Assembly: GCA_011503125.2 (NCBI GenBank)
Contig: WWBZ02000001.1
Span: 4,092,001-4,156,000 of the forward strand
DNA length: 64,000 nucleotides
Direction: 5' to 3'
From: Botryosphaeria dothidea
Taxonomy: Eukaryota; Ascomycota; Dothideomycetes; Botryosphaeriales; Botryosphaeriaceae
Shown here: positions 32,209-44,500 of the stretch, piece after piece
How the letters are laid out: the number at the start of each line of letters is the position of its first letter
Position numbering within the stretch: the first letter of the stretch is position 1
The notes under the pieces: model-generated
The model's database searches: none
Seen by the model: only the letters and a program-made list of their open reading frames with translations
What the model was told of the DNA's origin: nothing
Translations under genes and position numbers: made by a program

Positions 32209-34541
32209 TCAAGCCAAGGCTATCAGGGCCCGTTGGCGTTGTGCCTTCATCCACGCCTCTTCCCCAATACTAGCACTGGTGACTCTACAGGCGATTCCGT
32301 TTTTCCTTATTATCTGTAACGCCAACACACGTGACGGAGGCACTGGGCCTCTGTTATGAGCCACAAGGATGAACTCGTAAGGTCCAGTGATGTCCTCCAC
32401 CGCAGCCGACTCGTGCCCGTCTGAAGATCTGCCCAGCTCGCCAACGACCGTCCCGCTGTCATCAATAACCTTACGCCAGGATGTGGCAAACACTTTGTCG
32501 TTTTTGTACCCAGAGTAGAACATCGCTACCTCCGTCCAAAAGAATATTAGTTGATCATCCGGTGTTTCCGAAAGCTGCATCCAGGTAAAGAATGGAAGAT
32601 TGTCATGGACTTGTTTCAGCGTGACGGTGGATGAATCAATTGGCCAAAATGCAGTTTCCGGGTCATAATTCTCATTATCCGACCGTATATCGCTCACCTT
32701 CAGCAGCCGAAGGGGTCGGTTGCGCAGTACGTATGCGGACACGCCTGGTCTCATACTGTCCGATAGTCAGCTGTGTTGAAATCTGTTGGAGAGTGATACG
32801 AACCCAAGCTCGATATCGGTGTCATCGCAATTGATGAGCAGTTCGCCAGTCCACCCCATCCACGTCCAGCTCGGTATCGGGACCCGCCTGTTCAAAGACG
32901 TCCTCGGCAGGGTTGTGACAGCTGTGCGACGCGCAACAATCTTATCCTCTGCTATCGATTCCCAACAAAGTGCGAGCTCGAAGCGAAAACAGGGAAGGCC
33001 CCATAGCAAGGCTTGGCCAGACAAGTCAGAGTACTCTTCCGTGACAGCTGCGAAGGCATCGGGACGGTCTCCTTCATATGACAATTCCCTTTTGTTAAAT
33101 TCAGAGAACATTTTGACGAGCCGTGAGAGATACTTGTCTTCCCGGAGGCGTGTTAAACTCTCTACACCTTGGTCCAGAACAGAGATATGCTGTGTGGAAT
33201 AGGCGTATTCGACCGTAACAGAATCATCCTCCAGATCCACTTCCTCCTCCCATTGCGTTTGTCGACAGGACCAGAGAATTTGTTGCTCGGTAAAGGTCAG
33301 CATGCGTCTAGAAAGGACGCTCTCTTGATAAGTCCAGCCGCGACGATTCCATGTGACCGTCCCCAGAGGCTGTTCTGATGGTGATTTAGTAGTGCTCAGC
33401 ACTTTCATAAGGGAGAACCCCGGGCGGCCATCACCAGGCAATTCCACGACCGCTTCATTTTGTAATTTCGTCCTCGGAGATCTGAGACCTGGAAGACCGT
33501 GGTTTACATTACTCCCTGCGGCAGCCACGATCGTCAGGACGGCCGACCTGTAGATTGTGGCCATATACTCGATCTGGATCTTTTTATCCTCCTCACTATC
33601 CTGAACGATGCACAAAGCATCAACCCAGAGCAAGTCCACTCCGAGCTCCCTCGTCACCAATGCCGCATCTTTTATCGTCTGTGCACACCGCTCATCGATG
33701 CTTCCACTCGTCTCAAGCTCTGCGTAATTTGTGGTTGTCAACATCATTTGCTGACCCGTGCCCCAGACGTAGCTCAAAGCTGTGTACTGCTGGTCAATCC
33801 AGTCCACATCCATGAATGTCCGGACGCACATTGCGTGGACATCAATCAACCGGAAAACGCTTCGATAATGATCAGCCATGCTCCATAGCAGATGGCCCCC
33901 ACGGAGCCGGCTAAAACCTACCTTGCTTTCCCAGAAGCTCGCGACGCTCTCGGCATGCACTTGACCCCATGGCACTGCATACATTTCCGCAGCCATCTCC
34001 TCGGCCACTCCATATCGACCAGCTCCGGACGCTTCCTGCCGGCGAACATGAGCTGCAGAGACTCCTCGCGGCCAGAGAAAGGGCGTTCAGCATCACGCCG
34101 GCTCGCACCAATCTCGCACGCCTGAACGCAGTTGTAGACCGTAGCCGGCCGATCGCCACGCTGCTCTCCAAAGACGAGGCCCAGGCGACGCGTGCGGTAC
34201 CGCATGATGTCGCCGTCGGTCCGGCGGAACTGGACGAAGTTGACGAGCTGGGAGAAGCAGACTTCGCTCCGCGCCCCTTTCGAGGCCAGGATGTCGGGGA
34301 TGCCGGCTTCGTCCAGGATTTCGATGAACAGGAGGCAGAGGCCGCAGGTCTGAGCCGATTCCCGGATTCGATCGACGGTTCCCAGCTTTGTGAGTTCGGA
34401 GGCGCCCATCTGGTTCCTGAATGGATGGAGGGAAGGATTGTAGGATCCTGCACGCAAGTTTTGCAGGTCTTCCTTGGTTGGTCCCCGCAGGAAATCGAAG
34501 TCATGGGCGGAACAGAATTCGCACAAGCCCAATTCGTCCAT
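32209..34541 (-). CDS. HET-domain protein, intact
   Basis: 740-residue HET-domain protein in three exons: 34541-33922, 33859-32804, 32755-32209. Introns 33860-33921 (GTAGGT, GGCTGATC branch, GAAG) and 32756-32803 (GTTCGT..ACAG) keep frame. The N-terminus MDELGLCEFC with a later CGLCLLF is the cysteine-containing head common in this family. The HET domain begins at YTALSYVWG near residue 230 and includes DAALVTRELGVDLLWVDALCIVQD, YRSAVLTIVAAAG and NRRGWTYQESVLSRR; the tail has IPSWTWMGW. Such proteins trigger cell death when incompatible partners meet; the partner gene cannot be told from sequence. The intact DALCIVQ contrasts with the altered motif of the broken HET gene beside it. Confidence 0.9.
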
Positions 34542-35383
34542 TGTGACGTAGTAGTGAAGTAAGCAAACTTCAAGTTGGAGGAAGTATGATGAAGCTGTCT
34601 CCCTTAATATGAAAATGAGCCCCAGGCTGTGTAGTACTCCTCTCAAAAGTCTTTGTGCCTGATCTGGGCTGCGAGCACAACGTTGAAGGGACAATTTGTA
34701 TTGAAGGGTGAGAAAGGACTGCAAGCTCCAGAGAATAAAATTTCGCATGAACAGAGCACGCTAAACATGCGAGCTGTCCACACTTGGCAGAGAAGGCTGC
34801 GGTGTCTCAGGTTGGTAATTACAAGCGATTAAGCTTGGGAGTGACGCACGAGGAAATCCGCTTACACAAGAGGTAACCGCCGCTGCGCTATCCTTTTGAA
34901 GACCAAAATAGAGCGCCTGTCAGTATACCGCAATTGTTAGAGAAAGTCGGCTGTAGCCAATCTAATACCTTAGCTCCGTTGGAGGAATCAGCTTTACTTG
35001 CTTGAGAAGTGAGTATATTGAGGCTTGGAAAGCTCTCTGGACATAGTATTTAGTGAAACGGTGATTAGACTGTGGAGACTAGAATACGTGGCGTGATCGT
35101 CACTAGGAGACGCGCTATTTCCTTTGATTGGTTCTGTTGGCATCTCCTTACTCGCTCATAGTCAACATAATATTTGGCCATTACCTTCATGCGTTTCAGG
35201 GATTTTCTATTACTCATCCTTTACCGAGAAGTAAGCGTTTTATAGATGTTACGAATTTGTGCAAACACATCGTCAACTGTAACAGATATTGGTCCTTGCT
35301 ATATCGTTCATGCGATTACTATTAGGCTATTAGCTACATACCTACAAGTAAAAAATTACTTTGACGAAAAATCCAGCAACCAT
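34542..35383. other. A/T-rich intergenic region
   Basis: 842 bp that serves as upstream region for the HET gene and 3' flank of the tetraspan gene. It is clearly more A/T-rich than the surroundings and codes for nothing I can recognise. Confidence 0.5.
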
Positions 35384-38300
35384 TCATCCCAGCCCAACCG
35401 TCCGCCGCCTTGTCCTCGGCACCCTTCTCATCTCCAACAATCGTTCCTTCGCGCCTTGATCAGTTTCCTGCGTGGTGCTCTTTCCGTCTTGAGCGGCCTG
35501 CTCATCACCGGCACCAACGCCGATGAGCCAACTGAGTCCCAGTCCAACACCGGCTATGTCTCCTTGATCTTCTTGACTCATCCCCGCTGTAGTCTTTGCG
35601 CTTAGTTGCTGTTGCAGTTCCTCCAGCGATCTCGCCCGCCTCACCACAATCGTCCCACTGCGTGAGATGCCATCAACACAACCCGCTGGCGCTGCCCCAT
35701 CATTGCCAGGTGACGAAGCCGACATCAAGCACTGTTCTCCGCCGTCCAGTTGGTGTTGTTGCAACAGCAAAGGTGTAACCTTTCCAGCCGCCAACACGGC
35801 TTCCAAGAACGACTGCTGCGAGAGAGCAGAAGAAGCCGCCTTGGGCACGAGATACCCGTTCCAAGAAGGCAAGAGGAATCCCCTGCTCTTCTCCGACAAG
35901 TTGCTGCGGCGATTCTCCGAGGGACCGCTGCTGCTCTCCGCCGACGACTCACCGCACGCCGTGACCTCCAACTCGACGCCGCTGTCCTCCCTCTCACTGG
36001 CCACCACCGGTCCACCCTCTCCTTCACTAACGCTCTCCTCCCCCGACGCATTCCTCACCCAATTGCGCCCCTCAAACCCCAAATCCCCCTCCGCCTCCTC
36101 CCGCACCATCGACCCCCTCTTCTTCTTCCCTCCATCCCCAACTCCCCACCCCCTCCTAACCCTACACCACCTTCCACTCCTCTCCACGCCCCTCACCTGC
36201 TCCACAACCTCCAACCCCCCCCTCGCATCTCCCTCATCCCCAAGCACACTCCTCCTCACCCCCTCCGCAACCTTCATCCCCTCCCTCAACGCCTCAACGT
36301 CAACCTCACACGCCCTCACCATCGTGCTCAGCGGCGAGCTGCTACTCCGCATCGTCCCCTGCGAACTACTACTCACGCTATACTGGCTCGCCCCGCAACA
36401 AGCACTCGGACCACCACCATTCCCAAGGCTCCGCCGCGGCCGCAACCCCAGCGGCCGCTGCCGCGCCGCGCGCTGCTGCAGCGACAGCAACGCCGGCGAA
36501 GGGGCAAGCGCGGGATAGGCGTACGGGTCGTGCGCGGGCATGGTCTGCTGGACGGGCGTGCAGGGCCTGGCATTGTGCGCCCCGCCACTCGACGGCGACG
36601 CGGCATCGCTGACGACGGGCCGCACGCTCGGCGGCAGCGCGGGCGGCGGGCCCGAAGGCGTGAGCGTGCGCGTATGGCGATGGTACGCGCGCCGCACGTG
36701 TGGTTGTTGTTGTTGCTGCTGAGTAGGAGGAGACGGCTGCTGCTGGGCTGCGGTCAAGCTCGCCAGAGCGGCCGTTGTCAGCGCGACGCCCGCGCCCGTT
36801 CCGGCGGCGGTTTCGCCTGCGAGGCTCCGTTGCAAGAGCTGTTGCTGCGGCGGCGAGAATTGCGGCATGCTGGGCGGTCGGGCTCGGGCCTTGGGAACGG
36901 TCAGCATGCTCATCCGGGCTGCTGCCGTGGAGACGCCGATTGTAGTCCCGACAGCAGCGTTAATCGGCGGGTGCGGGTGCACCGCTCGCCAGGCCGAGTC
37001 GACTGGCGGAGGCGAGCGCGCCGGGCGGGGAGGTGTTGTCGGGAGCGCTCCGCTGGCCATTGGAAACGGAGAAGGCGCCTGGCCGTAGCTCCTGGAGCGA
37101 CGTTGATAAGCCTGACGAGGATGATGGGCGGGCGTGTACTGCAACGACGAGGAGACAGCGGGTTTTTCCACCGATTCCGCGCTCGAGACCCTGCGCGGCC
37201 GAATGGGTTGGCGAAGAGGGGAGCCCAGAGCTGGTGTCATCATCGATGAGATTGTGAGTGCGGGGATGGGCACGGCTGGGAGGAGGGCTGCGGCGGCGGC
37301 TAGTGCAGGGGGCTTTGAGGAGATACCGAGATCGTTGCTGCTACTGCTGCTTCCTGGGCGAGGGCTGGGGACCCAGCTGAAGCGGTGGGCGCCGGCGTCT
37401 CCGGTAGAAGGAGTAGACGGCAAGGAAGGGCCTGGGGTGGAGAGCAGGCTCGCTGCGATGCCATTGTTGCTGTTCCTTTCCTCGGCCATAGCTGTGTCTG
37501 GGCGGAAAAAGGAGGAGGCCGTAAGGGAGGTGAGAGTTGAGGTAGAGGGGTGGAGATGCTGGAGGGCCGGATTGTAGACACTATCTTCAGGATGACAAAG
37601 TTTGCGTCCTCGGTAGTAGCTTGTGTAGTGATCTTGATACTTTGGCGAAGCTGAGGAAGAAGGGCCAAGAAGGCCGGCTTCAAAGGGACGCCGGACAACG
37701 GCAAGAATAGCGAAAAGGGTGCAGGATGCAACACTATGGGACAGTTGTAAGCATTCAATCTCGTATGGGAATTGAGATACATACAGTGCAATGAATGATA
37801 TGGCGGCGCTGAACCGTTCAGCCGCACAGGAGCTTCCCACTTTCCAGCTGTCGTTCGCACTTATTGGCGATGATTCTGAAAGGCAAACGGGCTGGCGTGC
37901 TGCAATGATAAAGTTCCACCCGGACGTTAGTAGCCACAGAATGCATAGCGTGACAGCGAGCCTGATAGAAACGTAGCAAGCGTTTTCGAACTTTCTAGAG
38001 ATGGGTCTATGTTGTAGCTTATTTTGCCTGCGTGCAACGATTGAATGCAGGACGATGTAGGAAATGGACGCGACAGCCTATAGAGCAGGTCAGTAAACAG
38101 GTGCGTAGTGAGGATAAGTGATAGAGAAATACCGAAACAATAGTCAGTACTGTCGACGGCAACACCGTAGTGTCAATTTTCTGCGCAGCAAATAGAGCGA
38201 TCATCGTAATGAGTGGGATAACAGAACTCCAGAGCAGGACATGCAAGCATATCGTGACGGTGAGTAGAGTCCAGCGTCTCCGTTTCACAGACTGCTGTTG

Positions 38301-38399
38301 AGAGCGTATGGCAGGTGTCGGCTTCCAAAGTCTCTCTAACCCTTGGACTGACCTGCGGTGCAGGCAAAGCCAGTCAAAGCGGAGGGAGAAGAAGGTCAT
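35384..38399 (-). CDS. Four-helix membrane protein with long Ser/Pro/Gln-rich tail
   Basis: Unknown protein of 969 residues in three exons: 38399-38133, 38077-37785, 37733-35384. Intron 1 (38078-38132) has GTATTT, TTACTGAC branch and CTATAG. Intron 2 (37734-37784, GTATGT..CATAG) is 51 bp without a stop, so it reads through as coding if missed. The first ~245 residues carry four hydrophobic helices (around WTLLTVTICLHVLLW, TVLTIVSAVASISYIVL, IRLAVTLCILWLL and AAISFIALVASCTLFAILA), with basic loops and a loop with Cys between helices 3 and 4. The remaining ~720 residues are low-complexity, with a Gln run near 36700 and Ser/Pro clusters, probably cytosolic. The topology resembles MARVEL-like or other tetraspan proteins, but I cannot assign a family. 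A frame beginning at 37489 (MAEERNSNNG) would omit the membrane domain. Confidence 0.7.
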
Positions 38400-39819
38400 T
38401 TTAACAGTGTGGAATGTTTCCCAAGTAAAATGACCTCTCGACCTGGGCTCTCCGATCGAGAGATGCGCACACCGCGTGATTACCGACGACTACACCGCGA
38501 AAAGGGAGAAAGGTAAGTGATAAACCAAAACGGGCTCAGCTATTTGGTTGCGAGATTAGCAGAATGAGCTTGCGAAAGACAAGGTTCCTCGGCCCTCGTT
38601 GCTAATGCAATCTGTTGGCAATCGAGCAGCGTGTGGCCTGCAATAACGCTCTGCTCACACGGCGGATGAACAGAAAGCAAGGAATCAAGAGAGGAGCCAG
38701 CAGGTTCCTGGGAAACGAAGCAGGCTGCCCCATCTTGAAGAAGCTAGATATGGTACCCAGGAAACGTGAGGCTAGCAAGGAACTTGCAAGAGGTTGGGAT
38801 GATATGAATGAGGCCAGTATCGGAAGCATGTCGGCAAATCGAATTGGCCAGCCACTGTTGTTAGAGTAGGAAGTATTATCAGGCGGTGATAGATGGCAAA
38901 TGTTAGCTCGAACCGCATTCCTGTTGTTGCCGGAGGCTGGATTTCTGGAATGCGCCAATGTTTGGGATTCTCGCGGAAAGGAAACGTATGAGGAATGTAT
39001 CCTAAGAGCCTCGACCACTCATATTCACCCAGAGTGCGGTCTGGAGCTGCACGTGAAGCCTGGGACCAGGGGAAGAAGCGGCACAAAAGGACAGATGTGC
39101 TGTCATGGTTACCTATCGGCCACTCTGCCAAGAATTCACACCTGCATGCGTTCTGATCTGCGCTTGCTTGTAGCAGCAACATCTTATTGTTTCCAGTAGT
39201 ATGTTCGTAAAAGCGAATTGGATTAGTCGATCGATGTGTTTAGCAGGTTTTGGCCGAATTCCTGCGAAGGCTTATCGGGGCTGTTCCAAGCTAACCCTCC
39301 CTCAACACATGTAGCTGTAGGCGCGCATCAGAAGGGGACTTTAGTGTTGGTGGTAGTTGATGATCCATCATGGGATGGCCGAGGTCCTACCCCGACGACT
39401 CTCCCTGCTTCCGTGTCTGGCCCCTTCTGTGGGACTGTGGCGCCGGAAGAGTTGACCGCTTCCCAAGTGTGAAGAACTTCGGGAAGGGTTACTGCCCTTA
39501 ATGGCTGCCGTCCAACGAGGAGCAGACCGATACGTGTGAAGATACTTCTCCTTGCAACGTGTCGAAAGGTCCCTTGCCTAGGGGCGATAGGAGAGTTAGC
39601 CGATGAGCTATCGATAGGCTGATAGAGACATCTGCAATCACAGCAGGGAACCGATTGCGAGCGCCATCGAGTACTCGCTGTGACAAGGATGAAGAGTCTC
39701 AGCGCAGACGATCGTGAGATCTCCAGAGTTCGCGCGAATTGGGCGTCGGTAGCTCCGTCCTCCTGCTCATAGCTCTCATCTGTGCCAGTGGTGGTGATCC
39801 GGGTGATGATATGCCGACT
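38400..39819. other. Intergenic, 5' of tetraspan gene and 3' of SNARE gene
   Basis: 1.4 kb with two co-oriented (-) genes at its sides. Open frames at 38602-39018 (-) and 38615-38869 (+) overlap each other and show no domain. I see no supported gene. Confidence 0.45.
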
Positions 39820-40777
39820 TCAGAGAACGACAAGTAGGACCAGGATGACGATGAGGACGAATATCAGCATCGCAATGCAGCAGCTGGAGTACTTGTCTGC
39901 AAACCCAGCACGTTAGCATCACCAACCAAAACCAGATAAAATCCTCCAAACTCACCCTCATTCTGCTGTATCACCCACCCCACCCTCTTTAATCCGTTCT
40001 GCAACTTCCCACCCACCCGATCTGCCACCGTATCCACCTCATCCAGCATGCCCCCCTGCTCCTCCAACTCCCTCCCCATCTCATCCGCCTGCATCCTCAA
40101 ATTCCCCACCGTCCGGAACACGCCGTCCAGCGCCTGATCCTGTTCCTGCATGAGCTCCATCTGCCGTTCCTGCTCCATCTCCCTGTACGCATCGTCCCCC
40201 TCCCCATCACCATCCACATCCGCAAACCCATCCGGGTCGGGCAAGACATCCGGATTCCCGCCGACCGCACCCTTCCCCTTCGACAGCGTCTTCACCAGCT
40301 CCGCCCGCATCGCCTCGACCTCCTTCCCGACGTCCTCGACGAGCCGGCGCCGCCGCTCCACCTCGTCGATCTCTAGGCCGAAGCGGTACGGGTCGCGCTC
40401 GACGGCGCGCACGCTGTCGACTAGATCCTGTAGGTCGGCGCTGAGGTCCGTGAGCGACTGCTCGAGCTCCTGGCGCGCCTCGACGAGCTCGGGCGACGTG
40501 GGCGACGAGGCCGAGGAGCGGATGCGGAGGTAGGATTGGAAGAGCGGGCGCGTGTTGTTGAGGAGGGAGAGGACGTCCCTGTCGCACAAGAAGGAAGACG
40601 TGTTAGCGGGTTCTTGCGCATTATACGATTGAGGCTTTTCCAGCAGGGAGGGCTCATGGTGGCAGCATCGCCTGACAGCGCGCAAAGCAGTGCGGGTTGG
40701 ATGCGGCAGAGAGCGGGAGAGGATACGTACGCCTGCACCTGGAGGAAAGGGTCCTCGTCATTCGTCGCGTTCATCAT
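39820..40777 (-). CDS. TLG1: Tlg1/syntaxin-6-type SNARE
   Basis: 248-residue tail-anchored SNARE for endosome-to-Golgi and late Golgi fusion. Exons 40777-40731, 40578-39956 and 39896-39820. Intron 1 is unusually long (40579-40730, 152 bp; GTACGT..GACAG); intron 2 is 39897-39955 (GTGAGT..TTGCAG). Spliced start is MMNATNDEDPFLQVQA|DVLSLLNNTRPLFQSYLRI, the syntaxin-6 N-terminal helix bundle. The Q-SNARE heptads (QDQALDGVFRTVGNLRMQADEMGRE ... LDEVDTVADRV) lie at about 160-215, and the last exon encodes a membrane anchor (CIAMLIFVLIVILVLLVVL). An acidic Gly/Asp insert precedes the SNARE motif. The symbol follows yeast; assignment rests on motif order. Confidence 0.88.
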
Positions 40778-41548
40778 CTTGACGGCTGTTGGCTTCGCGG
40801 TTCTGTCAAGTGGTAGAAGTAGAAGGAAAGGAAAGATGTGGTCGCGAATGCCTGTTGTCTTTTGGAGTTGTAGCTGCGACGGAGCTTGGGGCGCGCGTAA
40901 TTACGGGACCCCGGTCTCGGTTACACCTGCCGGACTCGTCACATCGATTCCGCGCCCGTTAACGCAAACGACCTTGATCGAAGAGGAACACAAGAAATGC
41001 TTGAGAGCCTCGGAGAATATCAACACATTTGGTTAGGCCGCAGTCAGTGGAAAGCCCTAAAATATGGAAGCGAAGACCGGAGTTGTTGGAACAGGTATTA
41101 ACTTATTACTACTTGATAGACATAATGTGGGAGCCTAGGTCTACCATCAGATGCACTGGTCGACAAAAGAGGTCATCTTGTGAGCGCTTAGGCTGATCGT
41201 GGTATCTCTTCATGACAGAGAGGGGGCCTTCACCAGCTTCAACCTTACAAGACCGTAGATAGAAGTCACGGGAGGATTGCTGCGTATGCTTTCCGAGAGG
41301 AGACACATCAGCATGTATCAATTTCTCTGGCCCATACCTACCTTCGCGTCTAAACGCGCTACCTAAGCTATCCTCTGAACCAACCATCACCACCATCCCG
41401 TTCCCGTAGCCCTCCATAAGAAAATTTCCCACACATATCTTTTTTTTCTCATTGAATGAAGAACAAAAGTCCAGTCTAGAAACGCCTAAGCCACCTAGAA
41501 CAGAAGTAAAACGATGCATAGAATCTCACAAATGGATGCAATACACTT
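40778..41548. other. Intergenic, SNARE promoter and FGAM synthase 3' flank
   Basis: 771 bp between two minus-strand genes. The frame 41109-41519 (-) lacks any known domain and is not supported. Confidence 0.45.
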
Positions 41549-44500
41549 TCAACCAACCCACCTCCTCGCACTCTTGAACATCCGCACCCAAGGGCCGAAC
41601 TCGCCCCACTGTTCCTGCATCTCCTTCGGCGCCCAGCTGGTAACATCCTTCAAGATGGTACGTTCCGGGTGGGGCATCATCGCGAGGACCCTGCCGTCGG
41701 GACTCCTGACACCCGTAATACCGTTCGGGCTGCCGTTGGGGTTGAAGGGGTAGCGCTCAGTTGGTCTCTTGTAGTTATCCACATACCGCATAGCGATGAG
41801 GCCGTCGTTCTGCAGCTGCTCGGGCGAGCTCTGCGCGGCGAACGTGGCGCGGCCCTCGCCGTGCGCGACGACGATAGGCAGCATGGAGCCGTGCATGCCG
41901 TGGAGGAAGACGGACTGTGGTGTTGTCGGCGTGGCCGGAGGGTCCTGCACCTCGACCATGCAGACGCGGGCTTCGTACTGTTCGCTGAGGTTGCGCTCGA
42001 ACGTCGGCCAGGACTGGCAGCCGGGGATGAGCTCCTTGACGCGGGACAGGAACTGGCAGCCGTTGCAGACGCCGAGGGCGAACGTGTCCTTGCGTTCGAA
42101 GAAGGTCTGGAATTCCTTGCGCGCCTCGGGGTGAAGGAGGACGCTCTTAGCCCAACCCTGACCAGCACCCAGAACGTCAGCGTACGAGAAACCACCGCAA
42201 GCAGCGAGACCGGCGAATGAGGCAAGGGAAACACGGCCCGTGAGGATATCCGTCATGTGAACATCAATGGCCGAGAAGCCAGCAACATTGAAGGCAAAAG
42301 CCATCTCAGCTTGACCGTTGACACCCTCCTCACGAAGGATGGCAACGCGGGGCCTGGCCGCAACCATCGAAGTAAGCGACGTTGTGATCGGCAGAATGTT
42401 GTCCCTGGGGTTGAAGGTCAAGTTGTAGGCAAGACCAGGGTCGACATCATCAGTGATGGTCTCGTACTCCGAATCGGCGCAAGCAGGGTTGTCGCGGAGT
42501 CTTTGCATGTAGTACGACGTAGCGGCCCACTGGCGCTGGAGCTCCTTCCGGCTCTCCTTGTAAACGACGCGGGCATCTTTGGTCAACACCAAGTTCTGCT
42601 TGGTAACAACAGGTACACGACCAATCTTCTTGATCATACCAGCGGGCGGGCCGCAGGTAGCAAAGCACCTGCGGAACTCAATCTCATCCTTCTTCCTGAC
42701 CTGGAAGACGGCACCCAGCTCTTCGTTGAAGAGGGCTTCGATCATGTCCTTAGTGTCCTTGCTAAAGCTAAGGTCATCCAACATGACCTCAAGACCGCAA
42801 CGGCCAGCGAACATCATCTCAACCAAGGTGGTGAAAAGACCGCCGTCAGAGCGGTCGTGGTAGGCGAGAACGATGCCAGCCTCATGAAGCTGCTCGACAG
42901 CATCGTAGAAGTCTCTGAGCAGATCAGCATCCCGAACATCGGGCGCCTCATCGCCAACCTGTCCAAAGACCTGAGCAACGGCAGAGCCACCCATGGCCTT
43001 TTTGCCTTGAGCAAGATCGACAAAGAGGAGAATGGTTTCACCAACATCCTCAAGGCGCTGAAGTGCAGGCGTCCAAGTCCTGTCAATAAGGTCTACCGGG
43101 GCAAAGGCGGAGATAACCAAGGAAAGAGGAGCAGTGACTTCCTTGCCCTCCTTGGAGGCGGGATCCTGCCATTTCATCTTCATAGACATGGAGTCCTTGC
43201 CAACGGGAATGCTGACACCCAGCTTCGGGCACAAATCCATACCGATGGCCTCAACAGCCTCATAAAGAGCTGCACCCTCACCAGCGTGGCTGCTAGCAGC
43301 CATCCAGTTAGCAGAAAGACGAACGCGGGAAAGGCGCTCAGGAATGCTTGCAGCAGCCAGGTTCATGAGAGACTCGGCAACAGACATGCGGGCGGAAGCA
43401 GCGGCAGAAATGAGAGCAATGTTGGGTCTCTCGCCCATAGACATAGCCTCGCCAGTCTTGACACCCGGAAGAAGTGAGGTTGCGGTCACCGAGACGTCAG
43501 CGACAGGGGTCTGCCAAGGACCGACAATCTGGTCGCGGACAGTGAGACCACCAACGGTACGGTCACCAATGGTGATAAGGAAAGACTTAGAGCCAACCGA
43601 GGGCAGAGAAAGGACCCTGGAGACAGCCTCAGAGAAGAATCCTTCAGAGTCGACATCGGAGATGTAAGAAGTCAAGCTAGTGTCAAAGACAGGCAACTTG
43701 AGCTTCCTCGAATCTACCACCCTCGACATCTTGGGAGGCTTGCCAAAAAGGACGGACATGGGCAGATCGATCGGCTTGGGGTATTCCGGAGAGTCGCGGT
43801 CCATGAGGATAAGCTGGTTGTTGTGAGAAGACCTCTCACCAGTTGCCTCACCGACAACAGAGAAACCGCAACGTTCTCTCTTGCAGATGCGCTTAAATTG
43901 ATCCAACCCATCGGGCCCAACAGCCAAGACGTAGCGCTCTTGTGCCTCGCAGCACCAGATCTGAAGAGGGCTCATGCCCTTGTCCGCATTGTCAACTTCG
44001 CGAAGCTCGAAGGTAGCGCCGAGTCCGGAGTCGTGCACCAGCTCGGGCAGCGCGTTCGACAGACCACCAGCGCCAACGTCGTGGATGAACTTGATGGGGT
44101 TCTGAAGACCCAGAGACGTGCAAGTGTTAATAACTTCCTGAGCTCTCCTCTGGACTTCGGCATTGCCTCTCTGGACACTTGCGAAGTCCAGTTCGACTGA
44201 ACCCTCACCCGACTGAACACTCGAAGCAGCACCGCCACCAAGACCGATCAGCATAGCGGGACCACCCAGAACAATGAGATGATCACCAGGAGTGACGAGC
44301 TCCGGATCCTTCAGCGCAAACTGCGGCCTGATAGTGCCGACACCACCAGCAATCATGATGGGTTTGTGGTAGCCCCTAACCTCGCTATCCTTCTCATTGA
44401 CGGGAATCTTGGTGGTAAGAGTGCGGAAGTATCCAGTAGTGCAAGGACGTCCGAACTCGTTGTTAAAAGCGGCGCTACCAATGGGAGCCTCCAGCATGAT

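Noticed and set aside
35750..37249. 499-codon plus-strand open frame, Arg/Pro-rich
   Set aside because: Antisense to the low-complexity tail of the tetraspan gene; its composition is the mirror of Ser/Pro/Gln codons and it has no domain.
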